A DNA stretch of 64,000 nucleotides, from NCBI GenBank assembly GCA_963971535.1, contig OZ020588.1, positions 119,468,005 to 119,532,004 of the forward strand, given 5' to 3'. The translations under genes and the position numbers were made by a program. The stretch comes from Notolepis coatsorum. Lineage: Eukaryota > Chordata > Actinopteri > Aulopiformes > Paralepididae. Shown here one piece after another: positions 55,966 to 64,000 of this stretch. The notes under the pieces were generated by a model. It was given only the letters and a program-made list of their open reading frames with translations. It was not told where the DNA came from and ran no database searches. The first letter of the stretch is position 1. Every line of letters starts with the position of its first letter.

Positions 55966-56190
55966 CAATATCTGAAATGAAAAAGATTTATAATAAACAT
56001 TTTATTACTGTCATGCACTCTTCCTAATATACTAACATACACTCAACACTATAGCACTCACGTATTAACACTTTGATGAACATTGTTACTCAGCTGATAG
56101 AGTTGAACCCTTCCTACTGTCTTGGCATACAAAACTTGTAAGTCGCTTTGGATAAAAGCGTCAGCTAAATCACAAAATGTAAATGTGTTG
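55966..56190 (+). mobile_element. L2 LINE 3' untranslated end
   Basis: Ends GTAAGTCGCTTTGGATAAAAG and GCGTCAGCTAAATCAC, a highly conserved 3' terminus of teleost L2 LINEs and the SINEs they mobilise. The same tail stands alone at 42,560-42,706. Confidence 0.8.
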
Positions 56191-56191
56191 A

Positions 56192-56365
56192 AGTGTCCTT
56201 GAGCAAAACACTTAACCCCTAATTGCTCCCTATGTGCAGGTTGGTGCCTTGCATGGTTTCCTCCGTCATTGGCGTGTGAATGGGTGAATGTGAGAAAAAA
56301 AAATTTACAACAAAAATTGTAAAGCGCTTTGGATAAAAGCGCTATATAAATGCAGCTATTTAAAT
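56192..56365 (+). mobile_element. SINE with AAAGCGCTTTGG tail
   Basis: GAAGTGTCCTTGAGCAAAAC, ACTTAACCCCTAATTGCTCC, GTGTGAATGGGTGAATGTG and the 3' TGTAAAGCGCTTTGGATAAA with GCGCTATATAAATGCA form a common teleost SINE, possibly V-SINE-related. The tRNA head is truncated. It follows the L2 tail directly. Confidence 0.72.
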
Positions 56366-56409
56366 AATGTATACAAAATGATTTAACTCCTACTGAGAAA
56401 ATAGGAAGG

Positions 56410-56700
56410 TGGTCTATAAACCCCAATCACAATCAGTGACAGAGAGACATGACCTTACATAGACTGCCACTCCACCTCCCATTCCACTTCTTTCTATTCT
56501 AAACACATTATACTGAGATAAAGCAATAAAGGAATCACTGTCTGATTTCTTCAACCAAGATTCAGTTAAAACTAGAATATCAGGATCAGTCTGAGATATC
56601 AGAATTTTCAAGTGATCCATTTTTGTTGTTTTAAAGACTTCTTACATTCAAGTGAATTAGTCCCAGGTCTTTCCTATTTTTAACGGAATGTGGATTAAAA
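56410..56700 (-). pseudogene. LINE APE-type endonuclease fragment
   Basis: Minus-strand reading: LGLIHLNVRSL, MDHLKILISQTDPDILVLTESWL (with the catalytic Glu in TES), FRIERSGMGGGVAVYVRS. This is the N-terminal third of an apurinic-type endonuclease. It stops at 56,414 and no downstream GDFN or RT follows. Confidence 0.8.
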
Positions 56701-57212
56701 AGGCAGACTAGGGTAGAATCCGGCAAAATATCTGAGTGAATCGATAATTGGGTGCGGGCATTGCCTGGAGATGCCTTTTCGGACATGTAACACACAGCAT
56801 GTGATTCTCTGTGGCAGATGTGTTTGCACATATGGAAATAATGCACTTGGTTTAGGTGAGGGGTGGCATTTATTGGGCGCACCTCGCAAACTCGCTAAAA
56901 TATTGATGAGACAAATTCCTTGTGTGTCTTGTCCTTGGTTGGGAATGAAATTGAAGAGAATGAAGATAACACAGATGGACATTTTAACCACAACCCATAT
57001 GTTTTCATTTAACTATCAGTGGGAAAAGGCAAGCTGTACGCAACATTGTTGTGTATGGAACATTGAGAGTCTATATTAATTAATACGCCCACTCGCTCGC
57101 TGTGTGAACAATGATCTGCTTGTGTTCGGACAGGGGCTAAGTTTGTCATTACGCAGACTTAGGACTTGGATGCTGGGAGGGTAAACTATGCACGGAATCA
57201 AATTTAAATCAA
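56701..57212. other. No recognisable gene
   Basis: Upstream of the LINE endonuclease fragment on the minus strand, so the right part of it may be that LINE's 5' region. Nothing else supportable. Confidence 0.3.
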
Positions 57213-57490
57213 ATCAAATGTATTTGTGAAGCCCAAAATCACAAGATAATGCCCCCATGGGCTGTACAAGTCTTCTTTAAACAAGTTAAGAAGAAACATC
57301 ACAATAAATCAAGAACAAAATCCACCCTAAAATCCAAATATGCAACACTCCCAGACAGCGAAGGTAACGAAAAACTCACTAAAAACCTAGCAATAGGAAA
57401 AGAGTACCACAGGCGATGTGGAGGAGAGAAACCATTTGAATGTTTGTGTTCAGACATACAGCCAGCCCCTGGGGGAGGGGGAAATCTGAA
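57213..57490 (+). repeat. Unclassified interspersed repeat, second copy
   Basis: AATGTATTTGTGAAGCCCAA ... ACATCACAATAAATCAAG ... AACTCACTAAAAACCTAGCA ... GATGTGGAGGAGAG. It matches the parts at 39,645-39,728 and 51,121 onward, without the hAT between them. It is the unoccupied reference for that insertion. Confidence 0.8.
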
Positions 57491-58427
57491 TCTGTGGCAT
57501 GGGAAACAAAGAAGTCAGTAAATTGTCAACTGCATAAAAATAAAACCGCAAATTGACGTACATAAATCCTTCCTACCGTAAATCCTCTAATAGTAGAGGG
57601 TACTCGAATAAAGGACGGGCCTCTTATATAAGCTGGGGGTTTGATACATGCAGACAAATACAGGCCGGCTTCCAATACAAGGTAGCAAAAAAAAGTTTAT
57701 TTTTAATTTTTCGTGCCGTGATATAGAATGAGATCAACTCTTGCCAATGCAAATTGTGCTGCCTCCCGCTACACTGACTACATTAATGTTTCCCTCTTGT
57801 TGGCGTTAGCTTTAGCGTTAGCTAAAGTTGTCATATCTAGATCTGTGGTGTCGGCTGGATGACATTGGCTTCGTTTGCAAACGTTAACGTTCAATATCTA
57901 TATGGCGTTGGCAGGCGGGGCTGGCGTTGTCCAGTTGGCATTACAGATCATTATGGTTATGAAAGCTACTGCATGTTACTGTATCAATGCAACTTGATTC
58001 GACTGAGGTCAGGGGCGGAGCTTCCTACAGGCGATATAGGCGGTCGCCTAGGGCGCCACCCAGAGGGGGGCGCCAAAATAAAAAAGAATACTTTCTTTTC
58101 TTTTTTTTAAATGATTTTTTGCTCGGCGCAGTTTTGGCGCCCCCCTCTATATCTGCAACCATTATTTTTACATAAAAATGTGTTATTGTTATTATTATTA
58201 TTGATTGTTAGCTAAGTTGTTTGTTTTAATTCTTTAGTGTGCACTTTACATTTCTTCTTAATTTTCTTTGAAAGCTAATTTGCACATTATTTTATTGTTT
58301 GTTATTGTTATTATTATTATTATTGTGTGTTAGCTAAGTTGTTTATTTGTTTTAATTCTTTAGTGTGCACTTTACATTTATTCTTAGCTCTTGTTCTTGC
58401 TTGTAAAAAATAAAGGTGCGGTACTTT

Positions 58428-58614
58428 TCTTTTTTTTATATAATTTTTTAGCATTTTTACAGCTTTTATTGGCCACGCAGGACCGACAGAGGAGAGGGCG
58501 AACGGGAGGAGAGGTGGGGAGGACATGCGACAAATAACGACGGGAGCTGGGATCGAACCCGGGTCGGCCGCGTAGGTGCGCGAGGCACTATGGTATGGGC
58601 CACGAGGGCGCCCC
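58428..58614 (-). mobile_element. tRNA-derived SINE, second copy
   Basis: Inverse of the SINE at 32,637: GGGGCGCCCTCGTGGCCCAT head at 58,614, B box GGGTTCGATCC, 3' AATAAAAGCTG. The flanking duplication AAGGTGCGGTACTTT (58,413-58,427) and AAGGTGCGATACTTT (58,615-58,629) has one mismatch. Confidence 0.92.
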
Positions 58615-58779
58615 AAGGTGCGATACTTTACGGTATAACTGTTAACCCTTTCACTGCCACACGACGGAGGGTTAACCCTTTACTATCACACAACCGACGG
58701 TCGTGAAAGGGTTAACCTTCTGTGTATTGTCGCAGTGAAAAGGGTTAACCGGTTGGTAGCGTGGCGATGTTTTGATTTT

Positions 58780-58781
<2 letters not shown>

Positions 58782-58812
<31 letters not shown>
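58782..58812. repeat. 31-bp poly-G run
   Basis: Uninterrupted G on the plus strand at the left junction of the nested L2. In the sister hAT copy the same place reads TTTTTTTGGCTC without the run. Confidence 0.98.
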
Positions 58813-58839
58813 CGCAGTATTATATTATATATATTAGGC

Positions 58840-59998
58840 AGGACTGAATATGTCTCACTGGGAGGACACAAGTCCAGGCTGCTCGAGGTCACCTGTGGTG
58901 TTCTGCAGGGGTCGGTTCTTGGTCCCATTCTATTCATCACCTACATGCTCCCCCTCTGTCGTGTCATCGGCAGATATGGAATGTCCTTCCACTGTTATGC
59001 CGATGACACACAACTCTACATAAAAACGGCCCCAAACCCCTCTGCAGCTCTGTCATGCCTCACCACCTGTCTTGGGGAGATAAAGGCATGGATGAACAGC
59101 AACTTCCTCCAACTAAACAGCAAAAAAACCGAGGCACTTCTAATTGTCACCCCTCACCAGGTTCATATCACATCTCACCTTTGATGGCCAGGTAATCCCC
59201 CTCTCCCCCTCAGTCACAAATCTGGGGGTTCGATTTGACCCCCACCTGACCTTCAACATCCACATAAAACACCTCTGGAAGACCTCATTCTATCACCTAA
59301 AAAATATATCAAAACTCCGTCCCATTCTAACCCTGTCAGATGCAGAGAAGCTTGTCCATGCCTTTATCTCCTCAAGACTGGACTACTGTAACGGACTCTT
59401 CATCGGGATTCCTGGCAAGAGCATCCAAAAGCTGCAATACATCCAGAACAGCGCTGCCTGATGAGAGTCCGTAAACACGATCACATAACCCCCATCCTCC
59501 ACTCACTACACTGGCTCCCCGTCTCATCCCGGATCAACTACAAAATCCTGACGATCACCCATAACTGCATAAACGGACACGCACCCCTCTACCTTCAGGA
59601 ACTCATCACTCCACAATCCTTCACCCGCACCCTCAGATCTGCAGGTAACCTGCTCCGTCAGGTCCCCAATACCCGGCTCTGCACCATGGGTGACCGAGCC
59701 TTCTGCACGGCTGCACCACACCTGTGGAACAGCCTCCCCGTCCAGCTGAGGGCACCACAGAGCCTGGACTCTTTGCGCTGTTGTTTTTAAATTGTCTGTT
59801 TATACTATGTTTTTAATAAACTATGTTCTATTTTTATCTTACTTTTATTCTGTATTTTATTTTATTTTATTTGTTTTACTAATAACTATTTAATTTAAAT
59901 TTTTTAACTATGTTCTAACCCTGTAGTGTAGCACTTTGGGATCCCAGCGAACAAAAAGTGCATTACAAATCCAATCTATTATTATTATTATTATTATT
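58840..59998 (+). pseudogene. L2 LINE reverse transcriptase, 5' truncated
   Basis: Motifs in order: TCGVLQGSVLGPILF (RT motif 4), FHCYADDTQLYI (catalytic YADD), IKAWMNSNFLQLNSKKTEALL, then after a frameshift near 59,160 TNLGVRFDPHLTF, LVHAFISSRLDYCNGLF, KLQYIQNSAA, a stop pair near 59,460, then HITPILHSLHWLPVSSRINYK and FCTAAPHLWNSLP. A 3' untranslated end of about 210 bp closes with GGATCCCAGCGAACAAAAAG and (ATT)n. Three frames are used, so it is inactive. It lies inside the hAT at 58,010-60,051. Confidence 0.88.
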
Positions 59999-60419
59999 AT
60001 TATTAGTGGTGAACCTCGCCTAGGGCGCCAAATGTGCTAGGTCCGCCCCTGACTGAGGTAGTCGAGAAGGTACCACACGCTAAATCGTCCCCGGACCCCG
60101 CAACCTATAGACAGTTCCAACTTCAGTGTGTGAATTACGTTAATCCACCACAGTTTCACCCTTACAAAGCAAATACTCATGTGATCTGTATATGTTTATG
60201 TCTAAATAAAATCAATCAATCAATCAATCACAATTACAATTGGCCAGTTTGTGAAATTAAGGCCTGCCTCTTATATAAGCTTCTCTCTAATAAAGGCCTG
60301 GTGCTCTTTGCAGCTGAGGTAAATACAAGACCCGTCCTATATTTGAGGATTTACGGTAATTAGTATATGACGTGCTGGTACACTGTGATTAGACTGGATT
60401 TATTCTGGGTCGACTAGCC

Positions 60420-60590
60420 GCAGATAATTTCTTTATTTCTTTATTTCAGATCCCCATTAGTCACTGCCTCAGCAGCGACTATTCTTCCTGGGGTCTGGAT
60501 ACAAACATATAAAAATCAAACAAGAATAATCAATAAAACATAATCTTAGGAGACTGTTACATGTAATTGACAACAGTAAGAGCAATGCAA
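60420..60590 (-). repeat. Retroposon fragment (unclassified)
   Basis: TTTATTTCTTTATTTCAGATCC and CATTAGTCACTGCCTCAGCA resemble a common teleost retroposon 3' end in minus orientation. It abuts the L1 fragment. Confidence 0.4.
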
Positions 60591-60591
60591 C

Positions 60592-61045
60592 TCTGGCCAC
60601 GGTTCTGTCTTTGGATGCCATGAAGGCATTTCGATAGACTGGAATGGTCATATCTTTGGATGGTACTGGAGGCCATGGGACTTGGGAATTTATACACATG
60701 ATCAAGTTTCTCTATGCCTCACCATCAGCAATGATAATGACAGAAACTATGCTCCACACTCTTCCCGGTGTCTAGATCTTCCAGACAGGGTTGTCCTCTG
60801 AGCCCCGGACTATTCGCCCTTTCCCTCGAACCATTGGCCCAATTCATTAGACAATCAGAAGAAATCGTCCATATTATAATCAATAAGACACCACACAAAA
60901 TTGCTCTATATGCAGATGACTTATTCATTTTCATGGAAGACCCTTCCCAAAGTTACTTAATATAATCAATGACTTGGCCAAATTATCTGGGTTCAAGATT
61001 AATTGGCCCAAATCAGCTTGTCTACCTCTTAATGAGTAGGCCAAA
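60592..61045 (+). pseudogene. L1/Tx1-type LINE reverse-transcriptase fragment
   Basis: LSLDAMKAF (RT motif with catalytic Asp), IKFLYASPSAMI, SRQGCPLSPGLFALSLEPLAQ (motif 4), KIALYADDLFIF (catalytic YADD), then LAKLSGFKINWPKSACLPLNE in a shifted frame. The order and the PLSPxLFALxxEPLA wording are typical of L1/Tx1-group elements. Frameshifts near 60,650, 60,765 and 60,960. Confidence 0.85.
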
Positions 61046-61490
61046 GCGGTGCAACTAACTTAACTTATTACTATCTGTGGTAGCTCTAGTCTCCACCTAC
61101 ACAAATTGTTTTTTTTACCCCAGACCACTATAACTATACTTATATTCACCACGATATAACACGGGAACATATGGATGAAAACATTTATTCTTTTTCACAT
61201 ATTGAAAGATAGATAGGTGATGTCAAATGAGCCATAGTATTGTATCCATAGCTATAATATAGAATATAGTTATCAGGGATGTGATTGCGCCTTAAGAAAA
61301 AAGCCTGAACATTTTCGAAACCATTCTTTTTTCTTGGGACCAAGTAAGGTTTCGTCGATATTCCAATGTACAGTTTCCACCCCCCCCCCCTAACCACTCA
61401 GCCCCACCCCACCCCACCCACCCAACCTCCTCCAATGTACAATTTCTACGTCAAATGTTATACTCTCTTTTTTAGACGCTTTTTGTATCA
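61046..61490. other. No recognisable gene
   Basis: It includes a C run near 61,380 with CCACCCCACCCC repeats. No ORF or TE end could be supported. Confidence 0.3.
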
Positions 61491-61499
61491 CAAACAGTA

Positions 61500-61726
61500 C
61501 TGTATTTGTAAATCTGGTATGTCATAAATGTATAGATGTAGCAGTACTGTCTATCAGTATGTCATGTATGTCATATGTTATGATGAATTGAAAATGGGGG
61601 ACCCTGATGTAAACAAGACGAAAGTCTTTCTCTGGTCTGCATCCCCTTAACAATTGTGTGTATTGAGCTGTACTGTATTGTACCCATTCTGCAATCTGTT
61701 CATATAATTTTCTATCAATCAATCAA
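61500..61726 (+). mobile_element. GDPD-tail LINE 3' end
   Basis: GAATTGAAAATGGGGGACCC, GATGTAAACAAGACGAAAG and GTATTGAGCTGTACTGTATT, with a TCAATCAATCAA tail. About 90 bp more of the 5' side is present than in the shortest copies. Confidence 0.85.
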
Positions 61727-61787
61727 AGAGGAAGGTGGGAGAGGTGTTGGAGAGGGACAAAGAAAATGAATAAAATCTCTCTCTCTC

Positions 61788-61930
61788 TAACCTCCAGGTA
61801 TCTCTCTCTCTCTCTCTCTATCCTCCAGGTATCTCTCTCTCTAACCTCCAGGTATCTCTCTCACACCTCCAGGTATCGCTCTCTATCCTACAGGTATCTC
61901 TCTGTCAAACCTCCAGGTATCTCTCTATAT
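61788..61930. repeat. (TC)n-rich minisatellite
   Basis: Six copies of CCTCCAGGTATCTCTCTCTC-like units (one reads CCTACAGG), 21-30 bp long because of variable TC runs. Confidence 0.9.
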
Positions 61931-62149
61931 CTATCTCTCTCTAACCTACTATTAAACACTTTAAACATGTTTCTCAATTTACTTGATTTAAAATACAGAT
62001 TATTAGGTAAAATAGCTGTTATTCTAAGCTTTAAGATTAAGGGTGAGTATAAAGAATAAATACAAGGTGATAAGATGCTGAAAGCTATGAGTGACACAAT
62101 TATTGTAAAGATACAAAATAATTTGAACTTGTAGGCTAATAGGCAAAAA

Positions 62150-62290
62150 CCCATAGACAAATGCAATACACACATTAAGCTGTAAGTGTGATTTGAGTTT
62201 CTTTAAAAAAATCGATTTACTAAAAGTGTAGAGATAACTAGGTAGGTTATTCCGGAGTGTTATGCACCTATAAATAAAAGACTGCATTAA
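62150..62290 (-). pseudogene. Possible LINE C-terminal fragment
   Basis: Minus-strand reading MQSFIYRCITLRNNLPSYLY and FLKKLKSHLQ resembles the usual W/RNxLPxxL...FKxxLKxHL end of LINE RTs. It is short and has no other support. Confidence 0.35.
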
Positions 62291-62299
62291 AGCATTGGT

Positions 62300-63015
62300 T
62301 CTAGGACGAGGGAGTACACTACTAACTTAATTAAATAACGTTACATTCGGTCCAATATTTGTGAAGGATTCGGCCAAATATATGCCATAGCTGCATTTAT
62401 GTGTAAATGTAAACGCATTCATATGTACATTAAGTCATACATGGAAAAGCAAGCAGCGCGAGCGAGCATGCGCGCACACACACACAGTGGTTGTCGCATA
62501 AATAACGTTCTGTTTAACAAACGCATTCGTCATGTTACCTAGATTTATCAATAGCAATAGTATTATATATGTTTCTTTAGACTAGAATAAGTCAAATGAA
62601 CTTACAGTCTCGGAAAGGTTGCCGCACAGTTCAGTATTGTTGAGTCAAGTTTACTATCGTGTAGAGCTAGAGTAATGGCCGCCTTTCAGAAAACAAAACA
62701 AGCAAATGGCTGCTTCCCATTGGTGCTGAGCACAGCAGAGGCGCTATTGGGTGAAAGCGCTGTAAACTGAGTAGGGTATATCTGCAGTGCCGTAGCCCCA
62801 TACTGCTATTGGTAAGCTTCGGAACAGCCTCGGTTGCATTTGGCGGCTTTCTAAAAAGCCGGTTCCGCGGCACAATATTGACCATGACCCCCCCCCCCCC
62901 AAATGTTTTTATTGCTTTCCTGCATGATTCACATGAGTCACTATTTTAGATCAGAAAAACCGGAATTCCACTTTAAACCGGAGAAATCACATCCCTGAGT
63001 TATAGCTCTACAAAC
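62300..63015. other. No recognisable gene
   Basis: A short GCGCACACACACACA run near 62,470 and a C run near 62,889. The 72-codon frame at 62,885-62,667 has no family features. Confidence 0.3.
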
Positions 63016-63019
63016 AAGG

Positions 63020-63238
63020 TGACGCACTCCTATATATTTTTTTTACAACTCTTTATTTTTCAAATAATTTTTTTTACATAAGCATATACAGTTCACAATA
63101 ATAATATGACAACCACCACCACAGGACAGACAGGACAAACAGGACTCACAGGACAAGACAGTGTTATATGGTGGGGGGGGAGCGAGCCGTATTTGCTCTT
63201 GATATGTCAGGTCTGTTTTGATTGTGTCATGGCAGACT
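63020..63238 (-). other. 3' untranslated region of the L1/Tx1 LINE
   Basis: Downstream of the stop on the minus strand; AATAAAGAGTTG is read at about 63,055 and an A-rich end follows. A (CAGGA)-like short repeat lies near 63,122-63,158. Confidence 0.55.
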
Positions 63239-64000
63239 TTAACCGTCTGACGGCTCATATGTTGTCCATTTCGACCAGCGTCTGTCGTAAGTCTCGACCT
63301 TCAATCTCAGCAGGAATGTCATTTTTTCCATATCGCTTATCTCCTCCACTATGCCCCTCCATGTCTCTTTGTCTGGAGTGGCTTCTTTGAGCCAGCTCCT
63401 TGTGATGGCCTTCTTACCAGCTATTGTCATGATTTTGAACAGGTACAAATCTTCATTGTGTATGGTCTCCTCTGTGATCAAACCCAGGTATATCAGCTGG
63501 GGTTCCATGGGGAATTCATAGCTAAGAATTCTGTACATTTCCTGTGTAACACTCCCAAAATGGTTGCACTTTATCACATAGCCAAAATATGTGAGAGTGG
63601 TTGGCATTCATCTGTCCACACTGTCTCCAGCAGGGTTGTTGCCTTTTTAATTGTTTACTCTTAATTTGCGGTGTGATAAAAAATCTCATCACATTTTTCC
63701 AACCGAATTCTCTCCATCCTCTAGAGCTAGTGGATGAGTGTTGTGTCCCACATATAGAATGACAATCATCCTCCGTCAAGATTATACTCAGTTCACTTTC
63801 CCATTTCTTCTTCACATTATATGAATCACAGTTGTTGCGAGCTTGTAAACGTTTGTACATTTCCGATACTATTTTCACTGGAGTTCGCGTATACGCTATC
63901 TCCATCATTGCCACCACCCCGTTACCACCTACTGATATCCCATTCTTGACTTCTGTATCATAGAAGTGTTGCAGCTGTAGATATCTGTTACGATTATGCT
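63239..64000 (-). pseudogene. L1/Tx1-type LINE ORF2 C-terminus (runs off window)
   Basis: Reading from 63,917: VAMMEIAYTRTPVKIVSEMY, RFFITPQIKSKQLKRQ, CWRQCGQMNANHSHIFWLCDKVQPFW (cysteine/histidine region typical of L1 C-termini), then after a frameshift near 63,560 LIYLGLITEETI, YLFKIMTIAGKKAITRSWLK and MEKMTFLLRLKVE, ending at the stop at 63,239. Two open pieces overlap out of frame by one small indel. Endonuclease and RT would lie beyond 64,000. Confidence 0.85.

Larger units (their letters stand above)
58010..60051. mobile_element. hAT element CAGGGGCGGA with nested SINE and L2
   Basis: It starts CAGGGGCGGAGCTTCCTACA and ends GGTCCGCCCCTG. The perfect 8-bp duplication ACTGAGGT lies at 58,002-58,009 and 60,052-60,059. 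It shares its internal TTAACCCTTT block with the copy at 34,753. A SINE, a 31-bp G run and an L2 copy are inserted inside. Confidence 0.95.
57576..60356. mobile_element. Tc1/mariner-type element with nested hAT
   Basis: TA at 57,574-57,575 and 60,357-60,358 flank CCGTAAATCCTC...GAGGATTTACGG (12-bp perfect TIR; similarity continues inward with GGACGGGCCTCTTATATAAG and its inverse). Without the hAT it is about 730 bp and has no transposase. Confidence 0.85.

Noticed and set aside
62667-62885. Host gene 5' exon near 62.7 kb
   Set aside because: The 72-codon frame has no splice context or recognisable domain, and the neighbouring GC-rich run is not enough evidence.

Overview
This window looks like teleost fish nuclear DNA that is almost wholly transposable-element (TE) sequence. 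I found no convincing host protein-coding gene, rRNA or host tRNA. The evidence for a fish is the mixture of families: several hAT families with 8-bp target duplications, piggyBac (TTAA), PIF/Harbinger (TTA), Tc1/mariner-type (TA), a DIRS1-like tyrosine-recombinase retrotransposon, BEL/Pao and Gypsy-like LTR elements, L2, L1/Tx1 and restriction-enzyme-type LINEs, tRNA-derived SINEs, and very long (CA)n, (AG)n, (ATGT)n and (TA)n microsatellites. Species cannot be read from the sequence.

Layout. 1-4.7 kb: a decayed SCAN-like gag gene and a Gypsy-like LTR on the minus strand, each split by a hAT element with a clean 8-bp duplication. 4.76-9.42 kb: a DNA element with 38-bp terminal inverted repeats (TIRs) and a SANT/Myb-like ORF remnant, containing further nested elements. 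9.58-14.39 kb: a DNA element with inverted ends of about 165 bp. It encodes broken pieces of a large uncharacterised protein and carries a 171-bp satellite-like array against one end. 15.4-17.7 kb: a piggyBac element inside a LINE tail. 19.7-24.4 kb: a BEL/Pao remnant with a 3' LTR and a 3.26-kb open frame in which gag-protease is joined directly to the C-terminal end of pol. 24.5-33 kb: microsatellites, minisatellites, an L2 fragment, an unrecognised 267-codon ORF and a tRNA-derived SINE with a perfect 15-bp duplication. 33.5-34.8 kb: the 3' end of a restriction-endonuclease-type LINE.

35.9-56.2 kb reads as one deeply nested stack. An L2 LINE (5' region near 36 kb, endonuclease 38.8-39.6 kb, late RT 54.4-56.0 kb, tail 56.19 kb) is interrupted by a piggyBac (36.09-38.57 kb) and by an unclassified repeat (39.65 to about 54.4 kb). 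That repeat is interrupted by two hATs (39,729-51,120 and 51,967-54,101). The first hAT holds a DIRS-like element (40,705-50,942), whose interior is replaced by a repeat-rich block. That block holds a Harbinger element, which itself holds a LINE tail. Target duplications and unoccupied homologous sites elsewhere in the window support the order of insertion.

56.4-64 kb: LINE endonuclease, L2 and L1/Tx1 fragments, and a mariner-type element enclosing a hAT that in turn encloses a SINE and an L2.

Almost all coding remnants carry stops or frameshifts. The exceptions are long open stretches in the BEL/Pao fusion and the DIRS RT/RNase H region. Boundaries given with duplications are exact; others are approximate and say so.
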